64,000 nucleotides of DNA from an uncultured Hyphomonadaceae bacterium (GCA_913057945.1 CAJXOF010000001.1:248001-312000); one strand, 5' to 3'. Counted from the first letter of the stretch, positions 53,633 through 63,797 are shown. Numbers and translations are program-made. Notes: a model not told the origin generated them from the sequence alone.

Positions 53633-54667
53633 ATGGACTATCGTCAATTGGGCGCATCGGGGCTTCGGGTCCCCGCGCTGAGCTTTGGGACCGGTACGTT
53701 CGGAGGCACCGGGCCGCTCTTCGGGGCATGGGGCACCAGCGACCCGCACGAAGCGCGCCGCCTTGTCGACATCTGCCTTGAAGCAGGCGTCACCCTATTT
53801 GATACGGCGGATGTGTATTCGAATGGCGCGTCAGAAGAGGTGCTGGGCGCGGCCCTCAAGGGACGCCGGGACGAGGTCCTGATCTCGACCAAGATCGGCC
53901 TGCCAACAGGGGACGGCCCGAATGACTGGGGCGTCTCCCGCAACCGGTTGATCCGGAGCGTTGAGGACGCCCTGCGCCGGCTCGGAACAGATTACATCGA
54001 TATCTTGCAACTCCACGCTTTCGACGCCTCGACCCCAATTGAGGAAGTGCTTGGCACGCTCGACCTGCTGGTGCGCGCGGGCAAGCTGCGCCATGTCGGC
54101 GTCTCCAATTATCCCGGCTGGCAATTGATGAAGGCCCTGGCAGCTGCTGATCGGCATGGCCTGCCGCGCTTCGTGGCGCACCAGGTTTATTATTCCCTGA
54201 TCGGACGGGACTATGAGGCCGATCTGATGCCGCTCGCGGCCGATCAGGGCGTGGGCGCGCTGGTCTGGAGCCCGCTCGGCTGGGGCCGGCTCACGGGCAG
54301 GATCCGCCGCGGTGCTCCGCCCCCTTCAGGCAGCCGCCTGCATGACACGGAACAATTTGCGCCCCCTGTGGCAGAGGAACATCTCTATCGGGTCATCGAT
54401 GCGCTCGATGAGATCGCAGAGGAAACCGGCAAGAGCGTCCCGCAGATTGCGCTTAACTGGCTGGCCCGGCGACCGACCGTCTCCTCTGTCATCATTGGCG
54501 CACGTAATGAGGATCAGCTGCGTCAGAATCTGGGAGCCATTGGATGGGCGCTGAGTTCAGGCCAGATGGCCCGGCTGAACGCGGCAAGCGAAGTCCTGCC
54601 GCCCTATCCGCATGCCCCCTATCACTATCAGGATGCGTTCGCCCGCCTGAACCCGCCAATCGTCTGA
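53633..54667 (+). CDS. Aldo/keto reductase
   Basis: A 344-residue NADPH-dependent TIM-barrel oxidoreductase. The catalytic tetrad is visible: Asp and Tyr in DTADVYSNGASEE near residue 58-63, Lys in STKIG near 88, His in LQLHAFD near 129. The C-terminal cofactor part reads IIGARNEDQL near 287. The start lies 86 bases from the divergent LysR gene start and the stop 15 bases before an MFS gene. Substrate unknown. Confidence 0.92.
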   Translation: MDYRQLGASGLRVPALSFGTGTFGGTGPLFGAWGTSDPHEARRLVDICLEAGVTLFDTADVYSNGASEEVLGAALKGRRDEVLISTKIGLPTGDGPNDWGVSRNRLIRSVEDALRRLGTDYIDILQLHAFDASTPIEEVLGTLDLLVRAGKLRHVGVSNYPGWQLMKALAAADRHGLPRFVAHQVYYSLIGRDYEADLMPLAADQGVGALVWSPLGWGRLTGRIRRGAPPPSGSRLHDTEQFAPPVAEEHLYRVIDALDEIAEETGKSVPQIALNWLARRPTVSSVIIGARNEDQLRQNLGAIGWALSSGQMARLNAASEVLPPYPHAPYHYQDAFARLNPPIV

Positions 54668-54682
54668 TCAAGAGCCTTTGCC

Positions 54683-55846
54683 ATGAAACTCAATCCTCCC
54701 CTACTGGCGCTCGCCGCCGGCGCCTTCGGCATCGGCGTCACGGAATTTGCGCCCATGGGCTTGCTGCCCGTGATCGCATCAGATCTCGGCGTGTCCATCC
54801 CGGCCGCCGGCCTGCTGATTAGCGCCTATGCCCTGGGGGTCGTACTCGGCGCCCCGCTGATGACACTGACCACCGGGCGAGTGCGGCGCCGCACCTTGCT
54901 GATCGGTCTGGCCGCACTCTTCACCTTGGGAAATGTCCTGGCCGCAATATCGGATAATTACACCGCCCTGCTCGCCGCCCGTTTGATCACTTCCCTCAAT
55001 CATGGCGCCTTTTTCGGCGTGGGCGCCATCGTGGCCGCCAGCGTCGTGCCGCCAGGCCGTAGCGCCAGCGCGGTGGCCGCCATGTTCATGGGCCTGACCC
55101 TCGCCAATGTGGTCGGCGTTCCGCTGGCCACATGGGCAGGAGATCAGGTCGGATGGCGCACGGCCTTCTGGGGCATTGCCGGCCTTGGCGGCGTGACCAT
55201 GCTCGCCCTGCGCCTGACCCTGCCAAATTTGCCCGCCCCTGCCGGGGGCAGCGTCCTTGGGGAGTTGCGGGCGCTGACCCGCCCCACGGTTCTGGCCGCG
55301 CTCGGACTGACCGTGCTCGGCTCCAGCGCCATGTTCACGGTCTTTACCTATATTGCCCCCATCCTGCGGAACGAGACTGGAGCCTCGACAGGCTTCATCA
55401 CCGGCATGCTCGTCACCTATGGGGTCGGCCTGACCCTTGGGAACTGGCTTGGTGGAAAGTTCGCTGACAAATCCGTAGACCGTACGCTTCTCATAACCCT
55501 GGCAGGGCTGAGCTTCATCTTGACGGCCTTTGCCTGGCTGATGCCGTACCCGATACCGACCAGTCTGCTCATCTTCCTCTGGGGCATGGCGAGCTTCGCC
55601 CTGGTCCCGCCCCTTCAGGTTCGCGTGATGAAGGCCGCCAGCGATGCCCCCAATCTGGCCTCGGCGGTGAATATCGGGGCTTTCAATCTAGGCAATGCCA
55701 TTGGCGCGGCGCTTGGCGGCGGCGTGATCGCTGTCGGCTTCGGCCTTCCTGCCGTCGCCTTGGCGGGGGCCGCGATGGCCGCTCTGGGATGGGCGGCAGT
55801 ATGGTTTGGGCGGCCCCGCCGACGCACAGCCCTACGCGGCATGTGA
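54683..55846 (+). CDS. MFS transporter of the AraJ/YdhP type
   Basis: A 387-residue inner-membrane protein with about twelve hydrophobic segments. The opening FGIGVTEFAPMGLLPVIASD is typical of the arabinose-efflux-like DHA1 group, and a motif-A-like stretch follows helix two (LMTLTTGRVRRRTLLIG). It is co-transcribed with the aldo/keto reductase, a pairing often seen with a divergent LysR gene. It probably exports a small organic compound. Confidence 0.9.
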   Translation: MKLNPPLLALAAGAFGIGVTEFAPMGLLPVIASDLGVSIPAAGLLISAYALGVVLGAPLMTLTTGRVRRRTLLIGLAALFTLGNVLAAISDNYTALLAARLITSLNHGAFFGVGAIVAASVVPPGRSASAVAAMFMGLTLANVVGVPLATWAGDQVGWRTAFWGIAGLGGVTMLALRLTLPNLPAPAGGSVLGELRALTRPTVLAALGLTVLGSSAMFTVFTYIAPILRNETGASTGFITGMLVTYGVGLTLGNWLGGKFADKSVDRTLLITLAGLSFILTAFAWLMPYPIPTSLLIFLWGMASFALVPPLQVRVMKAASDAPNLASAVNIGAFNLGNAIGAALGGGVIAVGFGLPAVALAGAAMAALGWAAVWFGRPRRRTALRGM

Positions 55847-56350
55847 GAGTCTCAGATCGCCGCGCTGTCTTGCGGGTCAGGGTCGAGTGCTCAAAGGCCA
55901 TTATCGGGGAGGGGGCACTGCAGGCGCAGGCTGCCCTGTCCTCCGCCGAGCCATTCAAGGCATTCCTCTGGGTCATATAAGATGGCGGGCATGGCTTGGG
56001 CGGACGACGTCATTCGCTACGGCCGTGAAAGGCGCGAGAGAGCGACACTTCAAGTCCATCAGCCAGTCCCGATTGACGTCCCGCCACCAGCGGCTTTGGA
56101 GATTTCGGATATTGGCAATCAGCTGGCGCTGGTTCGAGATCAGCAGAGATTTACAGGCGCAGGCCCGCGCTTCCATCGTTTCCGGCAACGGATCAGATCC
56201 AATCCAGAAACATCTGAGCCTGGCCTGTCATGTACGGAGTATTCATTGTCGCGGATTCACAATCGTACAGCGCGCCGCGCGCATACCATCATGGCGACTG
56301 GACGGTCAGGCTCAGAGAGGCCGCCGCTGACGCTTTGATGTGAGGATTGT
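55847..56350. other. Gene-poor region between the MFS and kinase-SDR genes
   Basis: About 500 bases with no convincing gene. Two plus-strand frames of 118 and 174 codons are open here, but their translations are Arg-rich, low in structure and lack ribosome-binding sites or recognisable domains. The region may be a decayed gene or a junction between modules. Confidence 0.4.
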
Positions 56351-58327
56351 GTGTTGAACTGGATGAAGACTAAAAAAAAGAATGCTGAGACCAGATCAGT
56401 CCCGGATGAAGCGCCCGCATTTTATGAGATGAGTCCTGACCGACAGGCTGAGCATCTCAAGAATCTCTGTGTTTGCGCACTCGGTGAATGGGGCCTCGGC
56501 CCGGCAGATATCGCTCTCATAAAATACAGGGAGAACGCCGTGTTTCAGGTCGTGTCGCCTGCAGGCGACCGTGTCGTCATGCGCGTACACAGGGCCAATT
56601 ATCATAGTGATGAAGCCTTGACCTCTGAGCTGACCCTTATGGATGCGCTCCGCGAGCATGGGATCGCGACGCCTCCGACCTTGCCCACACTCGATGGTCG
56701 GCGTTTTGTTACGCTAGATCATCAGGGTGTTCCTGAACCGCGACAGGTTGATGTGCTGGGCTGGGTGGAGGGATCCCCCATCGGCGTAATTGAGGAGACG
56801 GCAGCGCTGCCGGAAGATGCGCTACGACGGAATTACACTCTTTCCGGACAGCTTGCCGCAAGAATTCACAATTTCACCCAGACCTGGACGCCTCCTGCCG
56901 GATTTACCCGACGGCACTGGGATGAGGAGGGTTTGTTTGGGGATGATGGTCATTTCGGATGCTTCTGGAAAATGGACTTTCTTCGCGAAGATCAGCAGGC
57001 CCTGCTACTCAAGGCCCGCGAAAAACTGCGCGCCGAGTTGGGCACATTCGGGAAAAGCCCGGATCGCTACGGTCTCACCCAGGGGGATTTCCTGCCGGAG
57101 AACCTGCTCAAACACGAGGATACGCTCCGGATCATCGATTTCGACGATTGCGGGTTTGGCTGGCACATGATGGATCTGGCCACGTCGCTCTTCTTCCTTG
57201 CGGGCGAACCTGACTTCAATACAGCCCTTGAAGGTCTGGTTGAGGGGTATCGATCAGAACGCCAGCTGCCCGACGACCACCTGGCCATCTTGCCCGGCAT
57301 GATGTTGGCCCGAGGATTCAGCTATATGGCCTGGGCGCAGAGCCGCGCTGAAACTGAGTCCGCAAAGACGCTTGGCCCGGCCCTCGTGGAGGGCGTCTGC
57401 GCCATGGCCGCAGATTATGTAGGCGCCTCAGCTGACCCTGCTGGAGCCTCGGCCTCCCGCACCGAAGCCTCGTCGCCACGAAGCACAAATACATTGCGAC
57501 CTCTGGAGGGGAAGGTCGCACTCATAACGGGCGCACGGTCACCGCGGGGAATGGGTTTTGCTGCAGCGCTTAAACTCGCTGAAGCCGGCGCCGATATTGT
57601 CATGACGTCAAGGACCCGCGGAGACATACAAGACAACCTCGATGTCACCGGAGATGATCATTACTCGGCATTTCTCGACCTGGTGCCACGCGTGCTCGCC
57701 TGCGATGTGCGTTGTCTGGCACTGCCCCTGGACGTGTCGAGCCCTGCGCAGATCAAAGCCGTGGTCGCTAAAGTTACAGACACCTTCGGGGGCATCGACA
57801 TCCTCTTCAACAATGCGGGCACCGCCTTCGCAAGCCCGTTCATGGATACGAGCGGTGAGGACTTTCAGGATGCCTTCAACATCAATGTCATGGGCATGAT
57901 CCAGGTCAGCCAAGCCGTCATTCCATCAATGGTTCAAAGGGGCGGCGGCAATATCATAAACAATGCGTCAATTTACGGGCTCGGAGCGGCGCCTTTTGTC
58001 TCGGCCTATGTGATGGCCAAGCACGCGATCGTCGGCCTCACGAAAACAATGGCGCTTGAACTTGGCGACCCCGGCATTCGGGTAAATGCCGTATGCCCAG
58101 GCATGGTTCTGACCGAGATGGGAGACAAGGAGTACGACATGATCGCGACTCTTCAAGACTGTTCCTTCGAGGAAGCGCGAGAGGGGCTGGCCCAACAGAA
58201 TGCGCTGAAGCGGGGAGCGGCTCCAGAAGAAATCGCCAATGTGGTGGTCTTCCTCGCCACGGAGGCCGCCTCCTTCATCACCGGCGCCGCCCTGCCAATT
58301 TCTGCCGGCCAGCCGGCCGGGCTCTGA
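56351..58327 (+). CDS. Fusion of APH-type kinase and short-chain dehydrogenase
   Basis: One 658-residue chain. Residues about 45-345 are an aminoglycoside-phosphotransferase/homoserine-kinase-II-like kinase: catalytic loop TQGDFLPENLL near 240 and metal motif IIDFDDCGFGWHMMDLA near 257. A Ser/Ala-rich linker (about 355-380) follows. Residues 383-655 are a complete SDR: TGARSPRGMG near 393, NNAGTA near 485, catalytic Ser in NASIYG near 537, and Y-x3-K (YVMAK) near 553. Both active sites look intact. The start is GTG after GAGGATT; an ATG follows four codons later. It lies 42 bases before the aminotransferase-fold gene. Kinases of this group phosphorylate small hydroxy-amino compounds; the substrate here is not known. 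Confidence 0.88.
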   Translation: MLNWMKTKKKNAETRSVPDEAPAFYEMSPDRQAEHLKNLCVCALGEWGLGPADIALIKYRENAVFQVVSPAGDRVVMRVHRANYHSDEALTSELTLMDALREHGIATPPTLPTLDGRRFVTLDHQGVPEPRQVDVLGWVEGSPIGVIEETAALPEDALRRNYTLSGQLAARIHNFTQTWTPPAGFTRRHWDEEGLFGDDGHFGCFWKMDFLREDQQALLLKAREKLRAELGTFGKSPDRYGLTQGDFLPENLLKHEDTLRIIDFDDCGFGWHMMDLATSLFFLAGEPDFNTALEGLVEGYRSERQLPDDHLAILPGMMLARGFSYMAWAQSRAETESAKTLGPALVEGVCAMAADYVGASADPAGASASRTEASSPRSTNTLRPLEGKVALITGARSPRGMGFAAALKLAEAGADIVMTSRTRGDIQDNLDVTGDDHYSAFLDLVPRVLACDVRCLALPLDVSSPAQIKAVVAKVTDTFGGIDILFNNAGTAFASPFMDTSGEDFQDAFNINVMGMIQVSQAVIPSMVQRGGGNIINNASIYGLGAAPFVSAYVMAKHAIVGLTKTMALELGDPGIRVNAVCPGMVLTEMGDKEYDMIATLQDCSFEEAREGLAQQNALKRGAAPEEIANVVVFLATEAASFITGAALPISAGQPAGL

Positions 58328-58369
58328 CCGGGCTTGCCCATCCCATCCATCGACAAGGACCTTCCTGTT

Positions 58370-59680
58370 ATGACCAGTCGCGATGAGACGATCCAACTGC
58401 ACGACACTTATCTCTCCAGACACAAGCTTCCTCTCTTCCGCCAGTTTGGCTGGGATGTCGTCGAAGGAAAGCGGGAGGGCGTCTTCTTCTGGGACGTGAA
58501 CGGAAAACGCTATTTCGACTGCCATGTCTGTGGCGGCGTCTATAATCTCGGCCACCGCAATCCGAAAGTCATCAAAGCGGTCAGTGACGCACTCGGCCAT
58601 CTCGACCTGGGCAATCACCACCTCATGTCGACCGAGCGCTCCCGGCTGGCCCGGAAACTGGTGGAGTCGGCTGGCGCTACCTCCACAGGGGAGCGCATGG
58701 GACGTGTGGTGTTCTCATCTGGGGGCGGCGAGGCCATGGATTTCGCCTTCAAGATGGCCAAGGGCTACACAGGCAAGTCGAAAATCCTCTGCCTTGAGGG
58801 CGGGTATCACGGGCATACCGGTCTTTCCATGGGAGCGGGCGACGAAAAATATACCAAGGCCTGGAATTACAAACCTGAGGGGTTCATGAAGATCGGCTTG
58901 ACCGACCTGGATCGCATAGAAACATTTTTCGATGACGAAACAGCCGCTGTCTCGCTGGAGACGATCCCGGCCACGCTCGGCATGAATGTCATTCCGCGCG
59001 AGACGATGCAGCATGTCCGCAAGATGACACGCGAGCATGGCATCCTGCTGATCCTCGACGAAATCCAGACCGGTTTAGGTCGGTCCGGGAAGACCTGGGC
59101 CTTCCAGCATTATGGCATCATGCCGGACATTTTTGCGACCGGAAAAGGTCTCTCAGGGGGGATCTATCCGATCACGGCGACCGTCTATCGCGACGAGATG
59201 GAGCGTGTGTACGAGCAGAATCCCATGATCCACTTTTCGACTTTCGGAGGCAGCGAGATTGGCTGCGCTGCCGCAGATATCGTGCTCGACCATGCGACCG
59301 ATCCGGAATTCCTGGCCCATGTGAATGCCCTGTCCGACTTCTTCCGTGATGCGGTTGATGACCTCGTCATACAGTCCGGCAAGGTCAGCGGCATTCGACA
59401 GGTCGGTTTGTTTCAGGCGATCGAATTCGTGGATGTCTCGACCTGTATTTCGGCGGTAGCGCGGCTCAATGCGAATGGCGTTTTCTGCGTCTTTTCCAAC
59501 AATGACCGGGTCTGCGCCCAATTCATGCCGCCCCTCGTCATGACGATGGAGGAGGCCGGGGAGCTCATGACCCTCGTCAGGCAAAGCATCGACGAAGCCG
59601 AACCCAGGGATTTGTCCTCTTCGGATTTCTTCAGTACTCAGACTGAAGCCAGAATCACGAGCGCCAACCGGCACCTGTAA
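58370..59680 (+). CDS. Class III aminotransferase-fold PLP enzyme (possible phospho-lyase)
   Basis: A 436-residue PLP enzyme. The class III signature is clear: ILDEIQTGLGRSGKTWAF near 225-240 and the PLP lysine in FATGKGLSGG near 257. I start at the ATG for MTSRDETIQLHD; the frame extends 12 codons upstream from a TTG with no family similarity. Most relatives are aminotransferases on omega-amino groups, but one branch eliminates phosphate and ammonia from O-phosphorylated amino alcohols such as phosphoethanolamine or phosphohydroxylysine. The kinase domain encoded just upstream makes that branch an attractive reading, as inference. Confidence 0.88.
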   Translation: MTSRDETIQLHDTYLSRHKLPLFRQFGWDVVEGKREGVFFWDVNGKRYFDCHVCGGVYNLGHRNPKVIKAVSDALGHLDLGNHHLMSTERSRLARKLVESAGATSTGERMGRVVFSSGGGEAMDFAFKMAKGYTGKSKILCLEGGYHGHTGLSMGAGDEKYTKAWNYKPEGFMKIGLTDLDRIETFFDDETAAVSLETIPATLGMNVIPRETMQHVRKMTREHGILLILDEIQTGLGRSGKTWAFQHYGIMPDIFATGKGLSGGIYPITATVYRDEMERVYEQNPMIHFSTFGGSEIGCAAADIVLDHATDPEFLAHVNALSDFFRDAVDDLVIQSGKVSGIRQVGLFQAIEFVDVSTCISAVARLNANGVFCVFSNNDRVCAQFMPPLVMTMEEAGELMTLVRQSIDEAEPRDLSSSDFFSTQTEARITSANRHL

Positions 59681-59845
59681 TTTGCGCCGTTTGTCGTCCT
59701 ATTGGCGGGGACCGCTGAGATGTCGCCATCGGACCATTTGCTGTCGTCGTTATCCTAAGCCAGTTCGGCAACAGCCCTTAGCGTCATCACATTGGCGTCC
59801 CTCGGCAAGATCAGCGCCGCGGTGAAAGAATCAGGGGAAGTTATT

Positions 59846-62137
59846 ATGAATAGATCTATCTTATTGCTTGGCGCGGCCGTATGGGCACTCGCACCTGCCA
59901 TGATCGCCCAGGAGGCCGCAGCCCCTCCGGCAGAGCAGGAAGACACGACGCACAGGCTCGCTCCTGTCACCATCACCGCACAAAAGCGCGAGCAATCGCT
60001 TCAGAATGTCGGCATCTCGGTCACTGCCTTTACAGGCGCCCAATTGAATGATGCGAACCTCTCCGACTCCAATGACCTTGCCCGTCTTGTTCCGGGCCTC
60101 AATATCGGCTTGCCGACAGGCGCCGGAAACCAGCCGGCCATCTTCCTGCGAGGCATCGGGCTGAATGATTTCGCAACCAACAATCTTGGCCCGATCGGCG
60201 TGTATGTTGATGACTTGTTCATCTCCTCTCCAGGTGCGCAGATTATGCAGGTCTTTGACCTCGACCGTGTGGAAGTTCTTAAAGGACCGCAGGGAACCCT
60301 CTATGGACGAAACACGACAGGCGGCGCGATTAAGTTCGTGACCGCGCGGCCAGCCGATACATTCGAGGCCGGACTTACAGGGCAGTATGCCGAATTCGGT
60401 ACGATGCAGGTGAAAGGCTTCCTGTCCGGTCCTCTGGCCGATGCGGTACGGGGGCGTATGGCTTTCGAGAAGAATGATTCCGACGGGTATATTACGAATG
60501 CGTTTGACAGATCCGATGCCGCAGGCACTGACAATCTGTCGGTGCGAGGCCTGGTGGATATTGATATCTCGCCTGAAATTATCGGCCAGTTCGGTCTGTA
60601 TGGATCGCGTATTGACCAACCGGGTCCGCGATATCGCAGCCAGGGCGTGTTGAGCCCCACCGACGCTTCAACCCCATGCGATACGGGAGCCATCCTCGCC
60701 AATGACTGCGTCAATGTCGTCGGATTCCAGAATCCGGATGATTTTTACACCGTCAACCAGAATACAGCGACAAGCCTAGAGGCAGACAGCTACGCAGCAC
60801 AGGCCAAGCTGACATGGGAACTCGACGGGTTCAGCGTCACCTCGATCACGGGCTATCAGAGCCTCGACAAGACTTTCCTGGAAGACAGCGATTCCTCCCC
60901 GGCAAATATCCTGACGGTTCAGTATGGCGTGGAGTCCGAGGACTTCAGCGAAGAAATTCAGCTCGCTGGCGGCGGCGACAGGCTAAACTGGATTTTGGGG
61001 GGATTCTATTCCAGCGCCCGCCTCGACCAGGACCAGCGCCTCGACCTCTATAAGGAGTTCCGTCCCCTGATCGAGTCGGTTGACCCGCAGGCCTATCCGA
61101 ACGGCTTCGATCCTGCCGGAGCAGCGATTGGCGTTCCAGCGCTCGACTATCGCACGATTAATAGCCAGGACACGACGATCTATGCGGCTTTCGGCCAGAT
61201 GGACTATCAATTTGCCGAGACGTGGCGCGGGACAATCGGCCTGCGCTACACGAACGAGGAAAGGGACTTCAAGCAGGATGCCAGCCTCGTCGAAGCCGGC
61301 TTGGGCGTGTTTCCTCTGTTCGCGTTCGAAGACCAGCAGGTCGATGAAGAAGTGTCCTGGAAGCTCGGTCTCGACTACCTGCCGTCTGACAGAAGCCTGA
61401 TCTACGCCAGTGTCGCCAACGGCTTCAAGGGGGGCGGCTACAATGGCGGTTTCCTGTTCGATGCCAGCGAACAGGCGCCCTATGAGCCCGAAACGGTCAC
61501 GGCCTACGAACTCGGCCTGAAGACCGATCTCGCCGACGGCAGGGCTCGCCTGAACGCCGCTCTCTTCTACAATGACTACAAGGATATGCAGATATTCACT
61601 GTCGTCTCCGGCGGCGGGCCGATCGCGTTCCAGGTGCTGGACAATGCTGCGAATGCCGTCACCCAGGGGGCAGAGCTGGAATTTACCGCCCTGCCAGCTG
61701 AAGGCCTCAACATCTCCCTCGGACTCGCCTATCTCGACACGGAACTCAAGGACTACCGATCAGACAGCGGATTGGATTTCTCAGGGAATTCGCTTGTTCA
61801 GGCGCCGGAATGGAGTGCCAATGGCATGCTGCGGTATGAGAGGCCGCTCCTGACGAATCTGCTTTATTCAGCACAAATGGATTTCAGCTATCAGGACAAG
61901 GTCTATTTCACTTCCAACAACAGTGATCTTCTTTCTCAGGGTGCCTATTGGCTCTGGAATGCCCAGCTCGGAATCAAGAGCCGGTCGGGAAACTGGCACC
62001 TGAGCGTGTTTGCCAAAAACATTGGGGGAGAAGACTATCTTGCGCATGGCTTCGATCTCACAGACACGATTGGCGCGAACCAGTTAATGGTCGGCACGCC
62101 GAGCCAAGTAGGTGTTGAACTCGGGTTTCGTTACTGA
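59846..62137 (+). CDS. TonB-dependent receptor
   Basis: A 763-residue outer-membrane receptor: signal ending PAMIAQE, TonB-box-like VTITAQKREQSLQNVGISV near residue 38-56, a plug (FLRGIGLNDFATNN, VEVLKGPQGTLYGRNTTGGA) and a 22-strand-type barrel ending VGVELGFRY. The plug pattern is that of the sphingomonad-type receptors that import organic substrates. I chose the ATG after AGGGGAAG; an earlier in-frame ATG has no such site. It follows the aminotransferase-fold gene, so it may import that pathway's substrate. Its last seven bases overlap the end of the opposing AraC gene. Confidence 0.92.
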   Translation: MNRSILLLGAAVWALAPAMIAQEAAAPPAEQEDTTHRLAPVTITAQKREQSLQNVGISVTAFTGAQLNDANLSDSNDLARLVPGLNIGLPTGAGNQPAIFLRGIGLNDFATNNLGPIGVYVDDLFISSPGAQIMQVFDLDRVEVLKGPQGTLYGRNTTGGAIKFVTARPADTFEAGLTGQYAEFGTMQVKGFLSGPLADAVRGRMAFEKNDSDGYITNAFDRSDAAGTDNLSVRGLVDIDISPEIIGQFGLYGSRIDQPGPRYRSQGVLSPTDASTPCDTGAILANDCVNVVGFQNPDDFYTVNQNTATSLEADSYAAQAKLTWELDGFSVTSITGYQSLDKTFLEDSDSSPANILTVQYGVESEDFSEEIQLAGGGDRLNWILGGFYSSARLDQDQRLDLYKEFRPLIESVDPQAYPNGFDPAGAAIGVPALDYRTINSQDTTIYAAFGQMDYQFAETWRGTIGLRYTNEERDFKQDASLVEAGLGVFPLFAFEDQQVDEEVSWKLGLDYLPSDRSLIYASVANGFKGGGYNGGFLFDASEQAPYEPETVTAYELGLKTDLADGRARLNAALFYNDYKDMQIFTVVSGGGPIAFQVLDNAANAVTQGAELEFTALPAEGLNISLGLAYLDTELKDYRSDSGLDFSGNSLVQAPEWSANGMLRYERPLLTNLLYSAQMDFSYQDKVYFTSNNSDLLSQGAYWLWNAQLGIKSRSGNWHLSVFAKNIGGEDYLAHGFDLTDTIGANQLMVGTPSQVGVELGFRY

Positions 62138-63183
62138 CCCCCGTCAGCATTATCGCGGTATACGGCGCGATACCGGGACGGCGTCTTACCGGTCTGCTTC
62201 TTGAAGGCCTTTATGAAGGCGCTCGTGTCACAATAGCCGAGCAGAAAGGCGATCTCACTGATCGACATCAATGTTTCTTCAAGATGGTGTGTGGCCGTAT
62301 CATATCTTACCTGCTCAAGCAGGTCCGTGAAACTCTTGCCCCCTTCCCTCAATCGACGCTGCAGGGTGCGCGGTTGTAGCGCCATGACCGACGCAATATT
62401 GTCGAGAGTCGCGGTGCCTCGTGGCAAGGCCTGCCGAATATGAAAGATGACATTACCCTCGATACTCCGGCTGTCTGGCACCCTCAGAGCCATGTCGCTG
62501 AGATGGCGCTTGAGAATGGGAAACAGCTGCAAGTCTGCGAATGCAATTCGTTTGGTCTCGTAGAACCGGGGAAAATAGATCGCGTTCGTAGGCTGGTTGA
62601 AAAGAGGCCGGACCGAAAATACCTTTTCGTAAGCGTCCATGTCCGCAATTGGTTCATGCTCGAAGAATACACTGGTTGGCGTTGCCGTTTGTTCGTTAAG
62701 ACGCCCCATTATATTGTTGACATAGGCAATCGAAAACTCTGCATCCTGCGCCTTGTCGGAAATAGCAGGATGTGTAATCGCATACTCAACACCAATTTCC
62801 TCTCTAGTCTGACGAAATGCGAAATGGGTCCCTGTCTGCCATATGGTCGCGTGCGCCACGACATTTTTAAGCGCATCCCCAATTGTCGGAGAATTGAGCA
62901 CCAAATAGCCAAATGCCCCCCAACGCGCCGGGTCTTGACGACCGCCAATATTCATTCCGATTGTCCGACACTGGGTGGCGTCCTGTGCGATTTTCAGCAA
63001 GCGCGTAAACTTGGACAATTCAATCATCTGGTAGGGGTCTGCAGATATCGCAACATCCAGCCCGGCCTCCAGAAAGGTCGTATCTGCATCGAGGCCACAT
63101 TTCCGTATAAAGGCGGCAATGTCTCCGGTCGCCGCCGCGCTGACGAGCGGCGCGGACGACAGGGAAGTTAGGGCGTTTGTCAT
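62131..63183 (-). CDS. AraC-family regulator with arabinose-binding-like N-terminal domain
   Basis: About 350 residues. The first ~200 match the OruR/ArgR-type ligand domain (SADPYQMIELSKFTRLLKIA near 50, WGAFGYLVLNSPTIGDAL near 92). The last ~90 hold two helix-turn-helix motifs (IASVMALQPRTLQRRLREGG near 263 and ISEIAFLLGYCDTSAFIKAF near 308). The ATG follows GAGGAAATGTG. It faces the TonB receptor gene tail to tail and probably senses the substrate of the kinase-SDR / PLP enzyme module. Confidence 0.92.
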   Translation of the reverse strand: MTNALTSLSSAPLVSAAATGDIAAFIRKCGLDADTTFLEAGLDVAISADPYQMIELSKFTRLLKIAQDATQCRTIGMNIGGRQDPARWGAFGYLVLNSPTIGDALKNVVAHATIWQTGTHFAFRQTREEIGVEYAITHPAISDKAQDAEFSIAYVNNIMGRLNEQTATPTSVFFEHEPIADMDAYEKVFSVRPLFNQPTNAIYFPRFYETKRIAFADLQLFPILKRHLSDMALRVPDSRSIEGNVIFHIRQALPRGTATLDNIASVMALQPRTLQRRLREGGKSFTDLLEQVRYDTATHHLEETLMSISEIAFLLGYCDTSAFIKAFKKQTGKTPSRYRAVYRDNADGGQ

Positions 63184-63253
63184 CACATTTCCTCACGCCT
63201 TTTGTTTGGTGTCCGTGCCGATCATGTTAGCAAGACTGACAAATTATGCACAA

Positions 63254-63790
63254 TTAAATGTACCGGCGCTGGAACATCGGCAAGGCGTTGCACCATTCTC
63301 TGTCGACCACGATCAGGACGCAGGCAAAGGACCACGCGCAAGGAAAACGGATTTCACAATACGAAAAAGGACTTTCCCGTTGGGAGTCGGAGGATTTCAA
63401 TTCGCGATTCTGCTCCGGCCGAATGATAACATGAGGCACTTCGTGACTAATCCGGATATCATCCGCCCTCAGATTAATTATCTCGCTGAGGCGCATGCCG
63501 GTCTGGACCTGCCGGTAGATGATCATATGCAGCTCGAGATGGAGTTCCTCGACGGCGATAGACAAATCAAATCCCTCGGCCAGGAGCGCGAGACTGCTCC
63601 ACAACGCATCGTCAGCTTCGGCCAGGCCATTGCGGCGCATCATGGCGATTTCGAGGGATAGGGAACACAGGGCGAGCTGGGTCAGGCCGTATTTGTCGAC
63701 ATCCTGAAACCGTTGCGAAACGCGCCGCACATAATGCCACCAGCCGCCGCGATCCTTTAGAAATCTTGGTCCAGGTGAGAAATGCTTCAT
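63254..63790 (-). pseudogene. Decayed tyrosine-recombinase (integrase) gene
   Basis: The first ~75 codons match the N-terminus of phage-type integrases (PRFLKDRGGWWHYVRRV, SLEIAMMRRNGLAEADD). The frame then jumps to the start of the catalytic domain (TGMRLSEIINLRADDI, which holds the first catalytic Arg, and RELKSSDSQR with the Lys), with well over a hundred residues of the middle missing. After that it turns into unrelated sequence, so the His-x-x-Arg and Tyr motifs are lost. It cannot be active. The ATG here gives MKHFSPG; the frame also extends through the upstream repeat. It points away from the right core-like repeat, as integrases do. Confidence 0.8.
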
Positions 63791-63797
63791 CGCCGTT

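Noticed and set aside
55806..56330. 174-codon plus-strand frame after the MFS gene
   Set aside because: It overlaps the end of the MFS gene, is Arg-rich and shows no domain, start signal or coding character.
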